A stretch of DNA of 64,000 nucleotides. Origin: Pleurodeles waltl. Taxonomy: Eukaryota; Chordata; Amphibia; Caudata; Salamandridae. Each line of letters starts with the position of its first letter. The stretch's first letter is position 1. The DNA lies in the NCBI RefSeq assembly GCF_031143425.1, contig NC_090440.1, positions 342,925,844-342,989,843 of the forward strand, read 5' to 3'. This document shows, piece by piece, positions 35,776 through 45,660 of the stretch. The translations under genes were made by a program, and so were the position numbers. The notes under the pieces are model-generated. The model saw nothing but the letters and a program-made list of their open reading frames with translations, was not told the origin of the DNA and made no database searches.

Positions 35776-35779
35776 CCCC

Positions 35780-37309
35780 ATGTCACACCAAAGACACCCC
35801 CGCTTTTCCGAGGAGGAGCTCAGGGTCATGGTGGAGGAAATCGTACGGGTAGAGCCACAGCTAATTGGCTCACAGGTGCAGCACACATCCATAGCCAGGA
35901 AGATGGAGCTATGGTGCAGAATAGTCGACAGGGTCAACGCTGTGGGACAGCATCCAAGAAATCGGGAGGACATCATGAAGAGGTGGATCGACCTACGGGG
36001 GAAGGTGCGTTCAACGGTCTCCAGGCACAACATCGCGGTTCAGCGGACTGGTGGTGGACCCCCACCTCCTTCCCCACAACTAACAACATGGGAGGAGCAA
36101 GTCTTGACCATCATGCATCCTGAGGGCCTCGGAGGAGTCGGTGGAGGAATGGACACTGGTAAGTCAAATCTCAACTATCATATCCCCCACCCTACCTGCA
36201 TGCTATCACACACCCCCACCCTCACACCCTCCCCTCCCCTATCACTCCAACTCCTCACTAATGTACTAATAACACAAACCACACATCCCAACAACAAGCC
36301 CTGCATGACACAACTAAGCATGGACACCCAGCACTAAAGCATGGCCACTGCACATACCCAGAACAACCCCCTAACCATCATCACACAAGCCCCCACACAG
36401 GAATGCTTGCACGGGGTACATGCACACCCACCCATTGCACACCATGACACACACACATGCAATAATCATGCTCTTATGCCCCTGCAGGATCACGAAGGAC
36501 CGTCACCACACCGGAGGGTCCAGACAACTCCACTCCACCCACAGAAGAGGCCCACAGTGATGATAGCAGCTCTGCCCTACTGGAGCCTGATGACCAGCCC
36601 GGACCATCGTGGGCCTCGGGACAGTCGTCCCCTTGCACAGGCACAGCCCAACACTGACCTTCCACCCTCTGGTAACACCAGCACAGCACCCACCCAGAGG
36701 GCCCAAACCTCCGTACCCAGGACAAGTCAATCAGCTGTGTGTCCACCACTACAGGGAACCCAGGATAACCCACCACCCCAACAGCAACAGGGACCTGTGG
36801 GCAGTGGTAGTGGGCACACGGTCCAGGGGACGGAGGCACAGGAACACAGGGGAACTGGGAGGGCTGCTGTGCGACAGGGGGCGGACAGGCCAAGGGAACC
36901 CACTCTCCACGAGGCTCTCTCCTCCATCATGGGAGCATACCACCACTCCCAGGAGACGATGGCGACGGTCCCGGTCAAGTTTCAGGAGACCCAGCGCCTG
37001 CAGGAGGACCAGTATTTGGGGTTCAGGGAGGAGCGCAGGACCATCAGCTCCGCCTTGGGCACCATCGTAGGGGTGCTGAAGGACATACAACAGACCATGA
37101 GGGACACCGTGGCACTCCAAGGGGCCCCTGACACTAGAATGGAAGATGAACTGCCCACCACCTCCGCTGGCGCTAGTGGACAGGACGCCCCGCCACAGGA
37201 CCACCACACCAGCACCCCACCTCTTGCAGACGGAGAACCACCACGCAAGCGGTCCCTGAGATCCAGGAACAGGACAGAGCAAGATGGCAAGACCCCCACC
37301 AGGAAATGA
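35780..37309 (+). pseudogene. Harbinger Myb/SANT-like gene 1 (two exons, one frameshift)
   Basis: Exon 1 (ATG 35780 to 36158) encodes MSHQRHPRFSEEELRVMVEE and then a trihelix Myb/SANT-like domain (conserved W in MELWCRIVDRVNAV and RWIDLRGKV). It ends at a GTAAGT donor. The acceptor TTATGCCCCTGCAG ends at 36487, and exon 2 starts at 36488 in phase 1, reading on to about 36650. A TGA there shows a frameshift, after which the protein continues in the frame ending at the stop at 37309. The tail is Pro/Gln/Ser-rich, has a helical segment around FQETQRLQEDQYLGF, and ends in a basic RKRSLRSRNR. Harbinger elements encode such a SANT partner, which in the studied families helps the nuclease enter the nucleus and bind the ends. 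It converges with the nuclease gene; AATAAA lies at 37505. Confidence 0.75.
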
Positions 37310-37504
37310 GACCACACGGATTGTCATCCCACTGTCCCACTTTGTTACCCTGTCCATACTGAAACTGCCCCAGCTCCACTTCCTATCTTCCTATGCCCAT
37401 ATGGGAAGTGCACCTGTGAGACTAATAGACTGGACTCTGCCATGGACATTCCTCCACCATCACCTCTCACCATTTTACAACCCCCCTCCATTTTTGAGCA
37501 CTTA

Positions 37505-37510
37505 AATAAA
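37505..37510 (+). terminator. Polyadenylation signal for SANT-like gene 1
   Basis: AATAAA lies about 195 bp after the stop codon at 37309, in the gap before the convergent nuclease gene. Confidence 0.5.
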
Positions 37511-37799
37511 CACCCTTGAACCACAAAACAATCTGGAGTCAGTCTATGATTTGGTAAAATGTATTATCAATGACAGTGTGAAAATGCGTTTCTAGTTGTA
37601 AAGGCAACATACCTATGTCACACATCACAAGTCCTTGAAGGATGCATGCAGATGACACACGTTGGTAACCACACCTATGAAACCGTAATGGAAAGGAACA
37701 ACTCAGTTACCAAATAATCCCATGAAATTACACACAGGATAGAGGAAGACGTGTGACAGTGAATGTAATGGTAAAAATGAAAATGTTCTCACCTGTGTG

Positions 37800-38988
37800 T
37801 CACTGGAAATATTGCTGTATGACTGACTCCCTGTTGTCGTTGTCTTCTTCCTCAGCTTCTTCCTCATCACTGTCCACATGCTCCACAGGCTCCACAGCTG
37901 CCACAACACTGTCATCTGGACCTTCCTCCTGCAGAAAAGACACCTGGCGTCGCAAAGCAAAATTGTGAAGCATCGAGCAGGCGATGATGATCTGGCACAC
38001 CTTCTTCGGTGAGTAGAATAGGGAACCACCTGTCATATGGAGGCACCTGACCCTGACCTTAAGGAGGCCGAAGGTGCATTCGATCACCCTCCTAGTCCGC
38101 CCATGGGCCTCATTGTAGCTTTCCTCTGCCCTGGTCCTGGGATTCCTCACTGGGGTCAATAGCCAGGACAGGTTGGGGTAACCAGAGTCTCCTAATAGCC
38201 ACACACGGTGCCTCTGGAGTTGACCCATCATATCAGGGATGCTGCTATTCCGCAGGATGTAGGCGTCATGCACTGAGCCAGGGAACATATCATTAACCTG
38301 GGAGATGAACTGGTCTGCCAAACACACCATCTGTACATTCATCGAATGATAACTCTTCCTGTTCCTGTACACCTGTTCACTCCTGTGGGGGGGGGACCAG
38401 AGCTACATGGGTACCATCAATAGCACCTATGATGTTGGGGATATGTCCAAGGGCATAGAAGTCACCTTTCACTGTAGCCAAATCTTCCACCTCAGGGAAA
38501 ATGATGTATCTCCTTACGTGTTTCAGCAGGGCAGACAACACTCTGGACAGCACGTTGGAAAACATAGGCTGGGACATCCCTGATGCCATGGCCACTGTTG
38601 TCTGAAAAGAGCCACTTGCAAGGAAATGGAGCACTGACAGCACCTGCACGTCAGGGGGGATTCCAGTGGGATGGCGGATTGGTGACATCAGGTCTGGCTC
38701 CAACTGGGTACATAGTTCCTGGATAATGGCACGGTCAAACCTGTAGGTGACGATTAAATGTCGCTCTTCCATTGTCAACAGGTCCACCAGTGGTCGGTAC
38801 ACCGGAGGATTCCGCCATCTTCTCAAATGTCTGACGGCACCTAGGAAGGACAACAGCGACCACCGAGTCAATTTTTTTCCAGGTATGTACCCACAGTTAC
38901 ACAGAAGACGACACCAAACACAAACCCTTCCTGTATGTGTGTTGAGTGTAGGCCTAGCTATGTGTGACGCAGAAGTAAATGAAGCCAT
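37800..38988 (-). pseudogene. Harbinger nuclease (HARBI1-like DDE transposase), one frameshift
   Basis: A DDE nuclease would cut and rejoin transposon ends. Triad candidates are the D in GAIDGTHVAL (about 38420), the D in LLGDSGYPNL (about 38175) and the E in TRRVIECTFGLLK (about 38070). Upstream are the helical RFDRAIIQELC and FLASGSFQTTVA segments typical of HARBI1; the C-terminus is an acidic tail. The two halves (38988-38377 and 38372-37800) are separated by a +1 shift at a run of nine G (38387-38395); eight would keep the frame. Otherwise no stop is seen. The start is unclear: ATG at 38988 is used here, and an acceptor-like CTTCCTAG before 38840 allows a spliced first exon. Divergent with SANT gene 2. 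Confidence 0.85.
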
Positions 38989-39288
38989 GTGGGCCCCAGA
39001 AATGGCGGCTGCCTGACCTCTAAACTGGGACAATGGGATTGTGGGGTAACTGCGTTGCCGTTGCACACCGACGCGGTAGGCGGTCGTAGACCGCGGCGCA
39101 ATACCGCATTGGTTAACATTGGACCCTATGGATCCCAGGAGCCAATGAACAAGTGCGCTGGCGGTGATGATATGCACCACCGCGGACGTCACCGCCATTT
39201 TCTATCGGTTCAATCACTAGATACCTGATCTTCGACAGGAGAGGACCTACACTGCAAGTGCTGCTGTGACCTCGGTCTGGGAGCGACG
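38989..39288. promoter_or_regulatory. Probable bidirectional promoter between nuclease and SANT gene 2
   Basis: The divergent genes leave about 300 bp, which is CpG-rich (CGACGCGGTAGGCGGTCGTAGACCGCGGCG near 39069). No TATA box was seen in either direction. The promoter role is inferred from gene orientation. Confidence 0.4.
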
Positions 39289-40751
39289 ATGGCTGCTGCG
39301 TCTGGGGAAAGGACCCCTGCCTTCACTGCTCAGGAGTTGGAGAAACTGGTAGACGGGGTCCTCCCCCAGTACACGCTACTCTACGGTCCTCCAGACCAAC
39401 AGGTTAGTACACAGGTAGCACGTTGTATGGGCTAGGCCTGGGTGGAGAGGGCTGGTTGTAAGAGGAAAGGGGGCAGAGTTCAGGGAACATGAATGCATGT
39501 GAATGAATGTGCCACATGGCTAGGGTAGGGAGGGGGGCCACTCACATTGACGGTGCAGTTGGTAATGACTTCGCTTCTTCCCTTGTGCATGTCATGTAGG
39601 TCAGCGCCCACCAGAAGAAGGACGTTTGGCGTGCCATCGCCAAGGACATCCGGACCCTGGGGGTCCACCAGAGACGGGGCACCCACTGCCGGAAAAGATG
39701 GGAGGACATTCGCCGCTGGAGCAAGAAGACGGCGGAGGCTCAGCTGGGGATGGCCTCCCAACGTGGGAGGGGTGCCCGTCGCACCATGACCCCCCTGATG
39801 TTCTGGATCCTGGCGGTGGCCTACCCTGAGTTGGATGGGCGTTTGAGGGCATCACAGCAGACACAAGGGGGTGAGTACTCTCTTATTCTGCGGACTTTGC
39901 GCCCAGTGGAGGGGTCTGGGTGGGGGAGGAGGCCTGTGGGTGTACCTAGGCCAGGCAGAAATACGTAAGCTAGGCCCCTCCGTAATGCAGGCCATGTGTC
40001 ACTCTACCCCACCGCAGTATAGTGCCAAGTACAGGTATAGATGCCCCTGTGGCATCCATGTGTGCAGATGTCCACCATAGCCATGTAGGCCAGATCCCAG
40101 AAATTGCATCTGCAGAGGCCAGGAGCACGGCGTAGTGCAGGGGGCTGCTGTGTCTGTATTGTCCGCCAACGGTAGCGGTATGCCATGCACTCAACCTGTC
40201 TTTCTTCTTACCCCCCCCTTTTTGTGCTCTCCCTGTTCTTTTGTGCATCAGCATTATCAGGCGGAAGCACAGTGGCACCGGAGCACGAGGGAGCTGCATC
40301 CCACATGGCCATGGAGGGCCACACCATGGACTCAGAATGCACCAGTGGGACGGAGGGCGAGGGGAGCTTCACGTCGGCCACCGGATCACCAACCAGCGAC
40401 ACGGACTCGTCCGCCGATGGGAGCTCCCTTATTGTGGCGGCACCATCTGTGTGCCCCACTTCTACAGGTACAGCCGCCACCTCCCCTACCAGCACCACCC
40501 TCCCAGCAGCCCCTCAGCGTTCGCCCCGTGCCCGCTCACCCATAAGGGTGGGCATCAACTTCACCCCAGGCACCTCAGGCCCTGCCCCTGTCACCCCTGC
40601 TGCCCTCAGTGAGGAGGCCATTGACCTCCTCAGGTCACTCACTGTTGGGCAGTCTACCATTGTGAATGCCATCCAGGGTGTAGAAAGGGAGTTGCAACAC
40701 GGTACTGCATTCCTGGAGGGCATTCATTCTGGTCAGGCTGTCCTTCAGTGA
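39289..40751 (+). CDS. Harbinger Myb/SANT-like gene 2, three exons, intact (291 aa)
   Basis: Exons 39289-39402, 39600-39870 and 40261-40751 join through GT-AG introns (donors GTTAGT and GTGAGT; acceptors ATGTAG and TTATCAG). Phases are consistent, and the total of 876 nt makes 291 residues plus stop. Residues 1-38 include FTAQELEKLVDGVLPQY, the first SANT helix. Exon 2 adds KKDVWRAIAKDIRTLG and CRKRWEDIRRW, with Trp residues spaced as in Myb/SANT trihelix domains, and a basic RGRGARRT. Exon 3 is Ser/Thr/Pro-rich and ends in a helical region (ALSEEAIDLLRSLTVGQSTI). It probably binds the transposon ends or partners the nuclease. The gene starts about 300 bp from the nuclease on the opposite strand. 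The intron boundaries are read from sequence only. Confidence 0.8.
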
Positions 40752-41754
40752 ACCCTGCAATCTCTGGCCTCAGCACTGATGGCAGCCATTGTCCCTGTGT
40801 CTAGCCTCCCCCCTCCAACCTCCTCCACCCAGACCTAATCCCCTGTACCCCAGCCCATCCCAAGCACACCCACAGACCAGCATGCACACACGTCAACACA
40901 CAAGGGAAGCTCTGGCAAACATAGGTACCACACAACCCACAGGCACACACACAAGCATCACCCACATGCAGACACAGCAACATCCACTGCCTCCACTGTG
41001 TCCCCCTCCTCGTCGTCTCCCTCCCAGTCTCGTCTACACTCTCACCTGCATGCACTACATCTACAGGCACCAGGACTCGCACCAGAACACCCAGCACCAC
41101 ACACCGCTCACCTGCACTCACCACCTCCACTCCCATTTACACGTCCCCTGTGTCCTCTCCCAGTGTGTCTGTGATGCCCCCTCCCAAAGTACACAAACGC
41201 GGGCACCCACACACCCAACATCCATCCACCTCACGACAGCCTCCAGTACCTGCACCTGCACCCAAAACACCTAAAGTGGCACCTCCTACAACCACCTCCT
41301 CTTCCTCCACTCCCAGACCCCCACCAACTACCCATCCCAGTGTTCGTAAGAAACTGTCCCTCTGCAAAGTTGACCTTTTTGCCCCCACCCCCCCTTCCTA
41401 TTCATCAGTCCCGTCGTAGCGCCTCAGCCAAAAAGCCTCCAGTACCAGTGGTGCGAGTTCAAGGTGTGTGGAGTGCACCGGCCACCAGGGCAGGCAGTGT
41501 GACCCGGAGCCAAGGCACTGGCAGTCCACTACCTGTAAAGGCTCTGAAGTTGGAAAGTGGCCGACGGGACCGTGTGAAGACTCCTGGAGGCAAAACAACT
41601 CACAGGGGTCCCAGGGGGATTGCAGAGTCAGCTGTGACTCCTCCAAAGGTGGGGAAGGGCCAGAGGAAGTCTGCACAGCCTGGTGTGAGCATCACGGCGG
41701 AGAAGGGCGGCATCCTTCCCGACGGTCGGGACGCCACTGCCAGCACCGTCGTCA
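40752..41754 (+). other. Pro/Thr/Ser-rich open region downstream of SANT gene 2
   Basis: CA- and CT-rich DNA with long overlapping open frames lies here, one of which (41340-42215) runs through the tandem array. Segments read SVRKKLSLCKVDLFAP and KPPVPVVRVQGVW, which look less random. This could be a further exon or a decayed C-terminal extension of gene 2, whose frame would need the stop at 40751 bypassed. I do not call a gene. Confidence 0.45.
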
Positions 41755-42195
41755 CTGATCCGGAGACCACCGCCAGAGTCATTGCCCAGGAGGGCCCAAG
41801 TATCATCACTGGTCAGGAGACCACCGCCGGAGTCAGTGCCCAGGAGGGCCCAAGTATCGTCACTGGTCAGGAGACCACCACCGGAGTCATTGCCCAGGAG
41901 GGCCCAAGTATCGTCACTGGTCAGGAGACCACCGCCAGAGTCAGTGCCCAGGAGGGCCCAAGTATCGTCACTGGTCAGGAGACCTCCGCCGGAGTCATTG
42001 CCCAGGAGGGCCCAAGTATCGTCACTGGTCAGGAGACCACCGCCGGAGTCAGTGCCCAGGAGGGCCCAAGTATCGTCACTGGTCAGGAGACCACTGCCAC
42101 CGCCGGAGTCAGTACCCAAAAGGGCCCAAGTATTGTCACTGGTCAGGAGACCACCGCCACCACCGGAGTCAGTGCCCAGGAGGGCCCCGGCTGCC
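41755..42195 (+). repeat. 54-bp tandem array (about 8 units, 18-residue coding period)
   Basis: Units read TGQETTAGVSAQEGPSIV with variations. 54 is a multiple of three, so the frame stays open and two other frames are open too. Units alternate VIAQ and VSAQ for the first six, a 108-bp higher-order period. The last two units have an extra Thr-Ala or Thr-Thr pair (six bases). Confidence 0.93.
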
Positions 42196-42227
42196 ACAGC
42201 CCCGTTGAGCAATGAGGGAACGTCATG

Positions 42228-42556
42228 CCACACACCAATGCCCAGTCCAGAGAACATCATGCCACACACCAATGCCCAGTCCAGAACCGCCATGGCAAAG
42301 CACCGCTGAACAGTCCAGAGAGCGCCATGGCAAAGCACCGCTGAACTGTCCAGAGACCGCCATGGCAAAGCACCGCTGAACAGTCCAGAACCGGTATGGC
42401 AAAGCACCGCTGAACAGCCCAGAACCGCCATGGCAAAGCACCGCTGAACAGTCCAGAGACCGCCATGGCAAAGCACCGCTGAACAGTCCAGAGACCGCCA
42501 TGGCAAAGCACCGCTGAACAGTCCAGAACCGCCATGGCAAAGCACCGCTGAACAGG
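42228..42556 (+). repeat. 34/35-bp tandem array
   Basis: Eight units of CAGTCCAGAACCGCCATGGC + AAAGCACCGCTGAA, alternating 34 and 35 bp (AGAACC or AGAGACC variants), follow two diverged CAGTCCAGAGAACATCATGCC units. It starts directly after the previous array region ends. No spacers, so it is not a CRISPR array. Confidence 0.93.
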
Positions 42557-42707
42557 GCATGCACCGGTGAAGAAGGAAAAGACTGCCACATCAAGCATCG
42601 CTATCCCATGTGCAGCTGGGACAGTGACGGGACAGGAACTGTCACGGGGAGACTTATCCAGTCTGGGCACCAGTCCCCCTCCAGAACCAGTGGAGGCTGT
42701 TATCTAC

Positions 42708-43000
42708 TTGAGAAACTGTGTCTTTGCATTCCCCAGGATGGTACAGTGGGCAACCCAACCACTGTAGAGACTTGAGAGACTGTGGCTTTGCACTCCCCAG
42801 GATGTAACAGTGGGCAACCCACCCACTGTAGAGACTTCAGAGACTGTGGCTTTGCACTCCCCAGGATGGTACAGTGGGCAACCCTCCCACTGTAGGGACT
42901 TGAGAGACTGTGGCTTTGCACTCCCCAGGATGGTACAGTGGGCAACCCACCCACTGTAGAGACTTGAGAGACTGTGGCTTTGCACTCCCCAGGATACATC
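42708..43000 (+). repeat. 64-bp tandem array
   Basis: About 4.5 units with the core GACTGTGGCTTTGCACTCCC CAGGATGGTACAGTGGGCAA are present; all are close to identical. The third array in less than 1.3 kb, unrelated in sequence to the first two. Confidence 0.92.
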
Positions 43001-43858
43001 AATGGGCATGGAGCCCCGTCGTGGATCTAGCTTTGCAGTCATCCGGCTGAGGTGCCCCCCCTTCCCTTCCCCCTGAGGTGCGTGTTGTATTTCGATCTGA
43101 TGCCCCGGCAGTGTTCTCTCCGTTTGTGGACAGGTATCTTTTGTGGGCCTCACCCATGCATTTTTGGACTAGTGGTGCACGGACATTGATATGTGCATAT
43201 CTGCACTACTTCTCGTAATGTATATACTTTTGAATGATTTTATAATATATCTGTATATTTTTGAGACATGTATATTGAAACATTACAATGTTTGAACTGA
43301 TTTCGTTTTGCCTTTGCATTCTTCCGGGGGGGGTTGTGGGTTGTTACTGTGATTTTTGTGAATGCATTGGCGTGTGTTGTAATATGCGAGGGTGGGGGTG
43401 GGAGTGTTGCCTGTGTGACCCCCTAACTTTTGCCTCCCCCCCTCCCCTATGTCATAGGTGCAGTACTCACTGTTGTCTTCGCCGGCACCGGCGTTGCTCT
43501 TCGTAGATGAGTAGGAATACAAGGGCCGGTAGGATTTGTAATTCCAGCTCCATGGAGTCCTCCTTCCTCGTGGGATGTGTTCAGGTGAGCGTTTTCCCAT
43601 TGCAGAAACTGTTTCCGCCGTGTTTTTATCCACGGTGAATCCGCCCTGGAAAAGGTGGCGGATTGGCGTGTTGTGATACTATGGGCGGTACATTGTCTTC
43701 CGCCTGTCTATTGGCGGTGACCACCACGCTGCTTGTCTGTACCGCCGTGGCGGGCAGTGTGTGAAAGTGGCTGTCTTTGTTGGCAGTTTCCGCCAGGGTC
43801 ATGATTCCCTTTTTTGTCCGCCGGCCTGTTTGCGGTATTACCGCACCTTTAACACCGT
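43001..43858 (+). other. Harbinger right-hand subterminal region
   Basis: No gene is supported. GGCGG/CCGCC-rich DNA from about 43600 mirrors the left subterminal region. Open frames here are short and compositional. Confidence 0.6.
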
Positions 43859-43881
43859 CCGCCAGGGTTGTGATGACCCCC
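43859..43881 (-). repeat. Harbinger right terminal inverted repeat
   Basis: The reverse complement begins GGGGGTCATCACAACCCTGG, matching the left end with three mismatches over 23 bp. ATA follows. Confidence 0.9.
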
Positions 43882-43884
43882 ATA

Positions 43885-45660
43885 ATGTCTAATGCAGAAG
43901 TGAATGTGATGGAACTCGACATCACCCCTTACCTCCATTTTAGGATGAGAGAGTTAAGGTCTCTCTGCAAATCAAAAAATATTAAAGCTGGTTTAAACCC
44001 TACCAAACTACAGCTCCAGGAGCTGTTGGCAGAGTTTGCCAAAGCCAACCCCACTGAGGATGACCTACCAGAGGAGGAAGCTAGTGATGTGGAGGAGAAT
44101 TCTCCCCCTCCAGTCCTAGTTAGGAAAATCAGGGTTCCTCAAACCCTGATTCCAAATGTGACAGTCAGAGATGCTGGTTCTCTCACAGGAGAGTCCAGCA
44201 GCTCTGGAAACATTGAGGAGAGCCTCAATGAAGATGACCTCCTGCTAGCCAGGATGGCCAAAAGATTGGCTTTAGAGAGAGAGCTCCTAGCCGTAGAAAG
44301 GGAAAGACAAGAGATGGGTTTTGGTCCCATCCATGGTGGCAGCAACATAAATAGGGTCAGAGATTCTCCTGACATGTTGAAAATCCCAAAAGGGATTGTA
44401 ACTAAATATGAAGATGGTGATGACATCACCAAATGGTTCACAGCTTTTCAGAGGGCTTGTGCAACCAGAAAAGTAAACAGATCTCACTGGGGTGCTCTCC
44501 TTTGGAAAATGTTCACTGGAAAGTGTAGGGATAGACTCCTCACACTCTCTGGAAAAGATGCAGAATCCTATGACCTAATGAAGGCTACCCTGATTGAGGG
44601 CTTTGGATTCTCCACTGAAGAGTATAGAATTAGGTTCAGGGGGGCTCAAAAATCCTCGAGCCAGACCTGGGTTGATTTTGTTGACTACTCAGTAAAAACA
44701 CTGGATGGTTGGATTCAAGGCAGTGGTGTAAATGATTATGATGGGCTGTACAATTTATTTGTGAAAGAACACCTGTTACGTAATTGTTCAAATGATAAAC
44801 TGCATCAGCATCTGGTAGACCTAGGACCAATTTCTCCCCAAGAATTGGGAAAGAAGGTGGACCATTGGGTCAAGACTAGGGTGACCAAGACTTCCACAGG
44901 GGGTGACCAAAAGAAAGGGGTCACAAAGCCTCCCCAGGGGAAGAGTGTTGAGACATCCAAAGGGAAAAATAGTAAAGAGTCTACTACAGGCCCCCAAAAA
45001 CCTGCACAGGAGGGTGGGCCCAGAGCATCTTCACAATCCAATTTTGGGTACAAGGGTAAAAACTTTGATCCCAAAAAGGCCTGGTGTCGTAGCTGTAATC
45101 AGCCTGGACACCAAACTGGAGACAAGGCCTGTCCCAAGAAAAGGTCCACTTCTAACTCTACTCCAGCTAACACTGGAATGGCTAGTCTCCAAGTGGGATC
45201 AACAGTGTGCCCAGAGCAAATCAGGTGTCACACTGAAGCTACATTAGTCTCTGAGGGTGGGGTGGATTTAGCCACACTGGCTGCCTGGCCCCCTAACATG
45301 CAAAAATACAGGCAGCAGCTCTTAATTATTGGGACAAGTGTAGAAGGCCTGAGGGATACAGGTGCCAGTGTCACCATGGTGACAGAGAAACTGGTTTCCC
45401 CTGGTCAACACCTAGCTGGACAAACTTATCCAGTCACCAACGCTGACAATCAGACTAAAGTGCATCCCATGGCTATGGTAACTTTAGAGTGGGGAGGGGT
45501 CAATGGCCTGAAACAGGTGGTGGTCTCCTCAAATATCCCTGTAGACTGTTTGCTTGGAAATGACCTGGAGTCCTCAGCATGGGCTGAGGTAGAACTGAAA
45601 ACCCATGCAGCCATGCTGGGTATCCCTGAACTGGTGTGTGTCAAGACAAGGGCACAGTGA
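43885..45660 (+). CDS. gag: Gmr1-like gag and protease (591 aa, one open frame)
   Basis: The ATG at 43885 immediately follows the duplicated ATA of the Harbinger. Residues 1-70 form a helical N-terminus (MRELRSLCKSKNIKAG). A capsid core runs from about residue 170 to 330 (DDITKWFTAFQRA, QTWVDFVDYSVKTL, YNLFVKEHLLRN). A zinc knuckle is near residue 397 (WCRSCNQPGHQTGDKACPKK: C-x2-C-x4-H-x6-C rather than the usual H-x4-C). The protease has GLRDTGASVTMV near residue 492 and LLGNDL downstream, with the catalytic Asp intact. The frame ends at TGA 45658-45660, and the same frame continues open beyond it (see findings). A similar gag-protease sits at 15844-17382. Confidence 0.9.
   Translation: MSNAEVNVMELDITPYLHFRMRELRSLCKSKNIKAGLNPTKLQLQELLAEFAKANPTEDDLPEEEASDVEENSPPPVLVRKIRVPQTLIPNVTVRDAGSLTGESSSSGNIEESLNEDDLLLARMAKRLALERELLAVERERQEMGFGPIHGGSNINRVRDSPDMLKIPKGIVTKYEDGDDITKWFTAFQRACATRKVNRSHWGALLWKMFTGKCRDRLLTLSGKDAESYDLMKATLIEGFGFSTEEYRIRFRGAQKSSSQTWVDFVDYSVKTLDGWIQGSGVNDYDGLYNLFVKEHLLRNCSNDKLHQHLVDLGPISPQELGKKVDHWVKTRVTKTSTGGDQKKGVTKPPQGKSVETSKGKNSKESTTGPQKPAQEGGPRASSQSNFGYKGKNFDPKKAWCRSCNQPGHQTGDKACPKKRSTSNSTPANTGMASLQVGSTVCPEQIRCHTEATLVSEGGVDLATLAAWPPNMQKYRQQLLIIGTSVEGLRDTGASVTMVTEKLVSPGQHLAGQTYPVTNADNQTKVHPMAMVTLEWGGVNGLKQVVVSSNIPVDCLLGNDLESSAWAEVELKTHAAMLGIPELVCVKTRAQ

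Larger units (their letters stand above)
35180..43881 (+). mobile_element. Harbinger/PIF DNA transposon, 8.7 kb
   Basis: The terminal inverted repeats GGGGGTCATTACAACATTGG / GGGGGTCATCACAACCCTGG (plus CGG; 20 of 23 positions match) lie at 35180-35202 and 43859-43881. A 3-bp duplication ATA flanks the element (35177-35179 and 43882-43884), as expected for this superfamily (TWA-type targets). GGCGG/CCGCC-rich subterminal DNA lies at both ends. It carries a HARBI1-like nuclease gene on the minus strand and two Myb/SANT-like genes on the plus strand, then non-coding tandem arrays. It is inserted directly in front of the gag start codon of the host retrotransposon. Confidence 0.93.

Noticed and set aside
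35108..35779. Protein N-terminus upstream of the first SANT domain
   Set aside because: It spans the retrotransposon leader, the Harbinger terminus and CA-rich low complexity, so it cannot be a real N-terminus.
36474..37379. Antisense frames over SANT gene 1 exon 2
   Set aside because: They are shadows of a GC-rich coding exon and have no domain features.
41628..42560. 310-codon antisense open frame with repeated WTVQRCFAM and WALLGTDSGGG units
   Set aside because: It is the antisense reading of the 54-bp and 34/35-bp arrays and is open because of repeat periodicity.
41755..43000. CRISPR array
   Set aside because: The units are contiguous without unique spacers and lie in a eukaryotic transposon.
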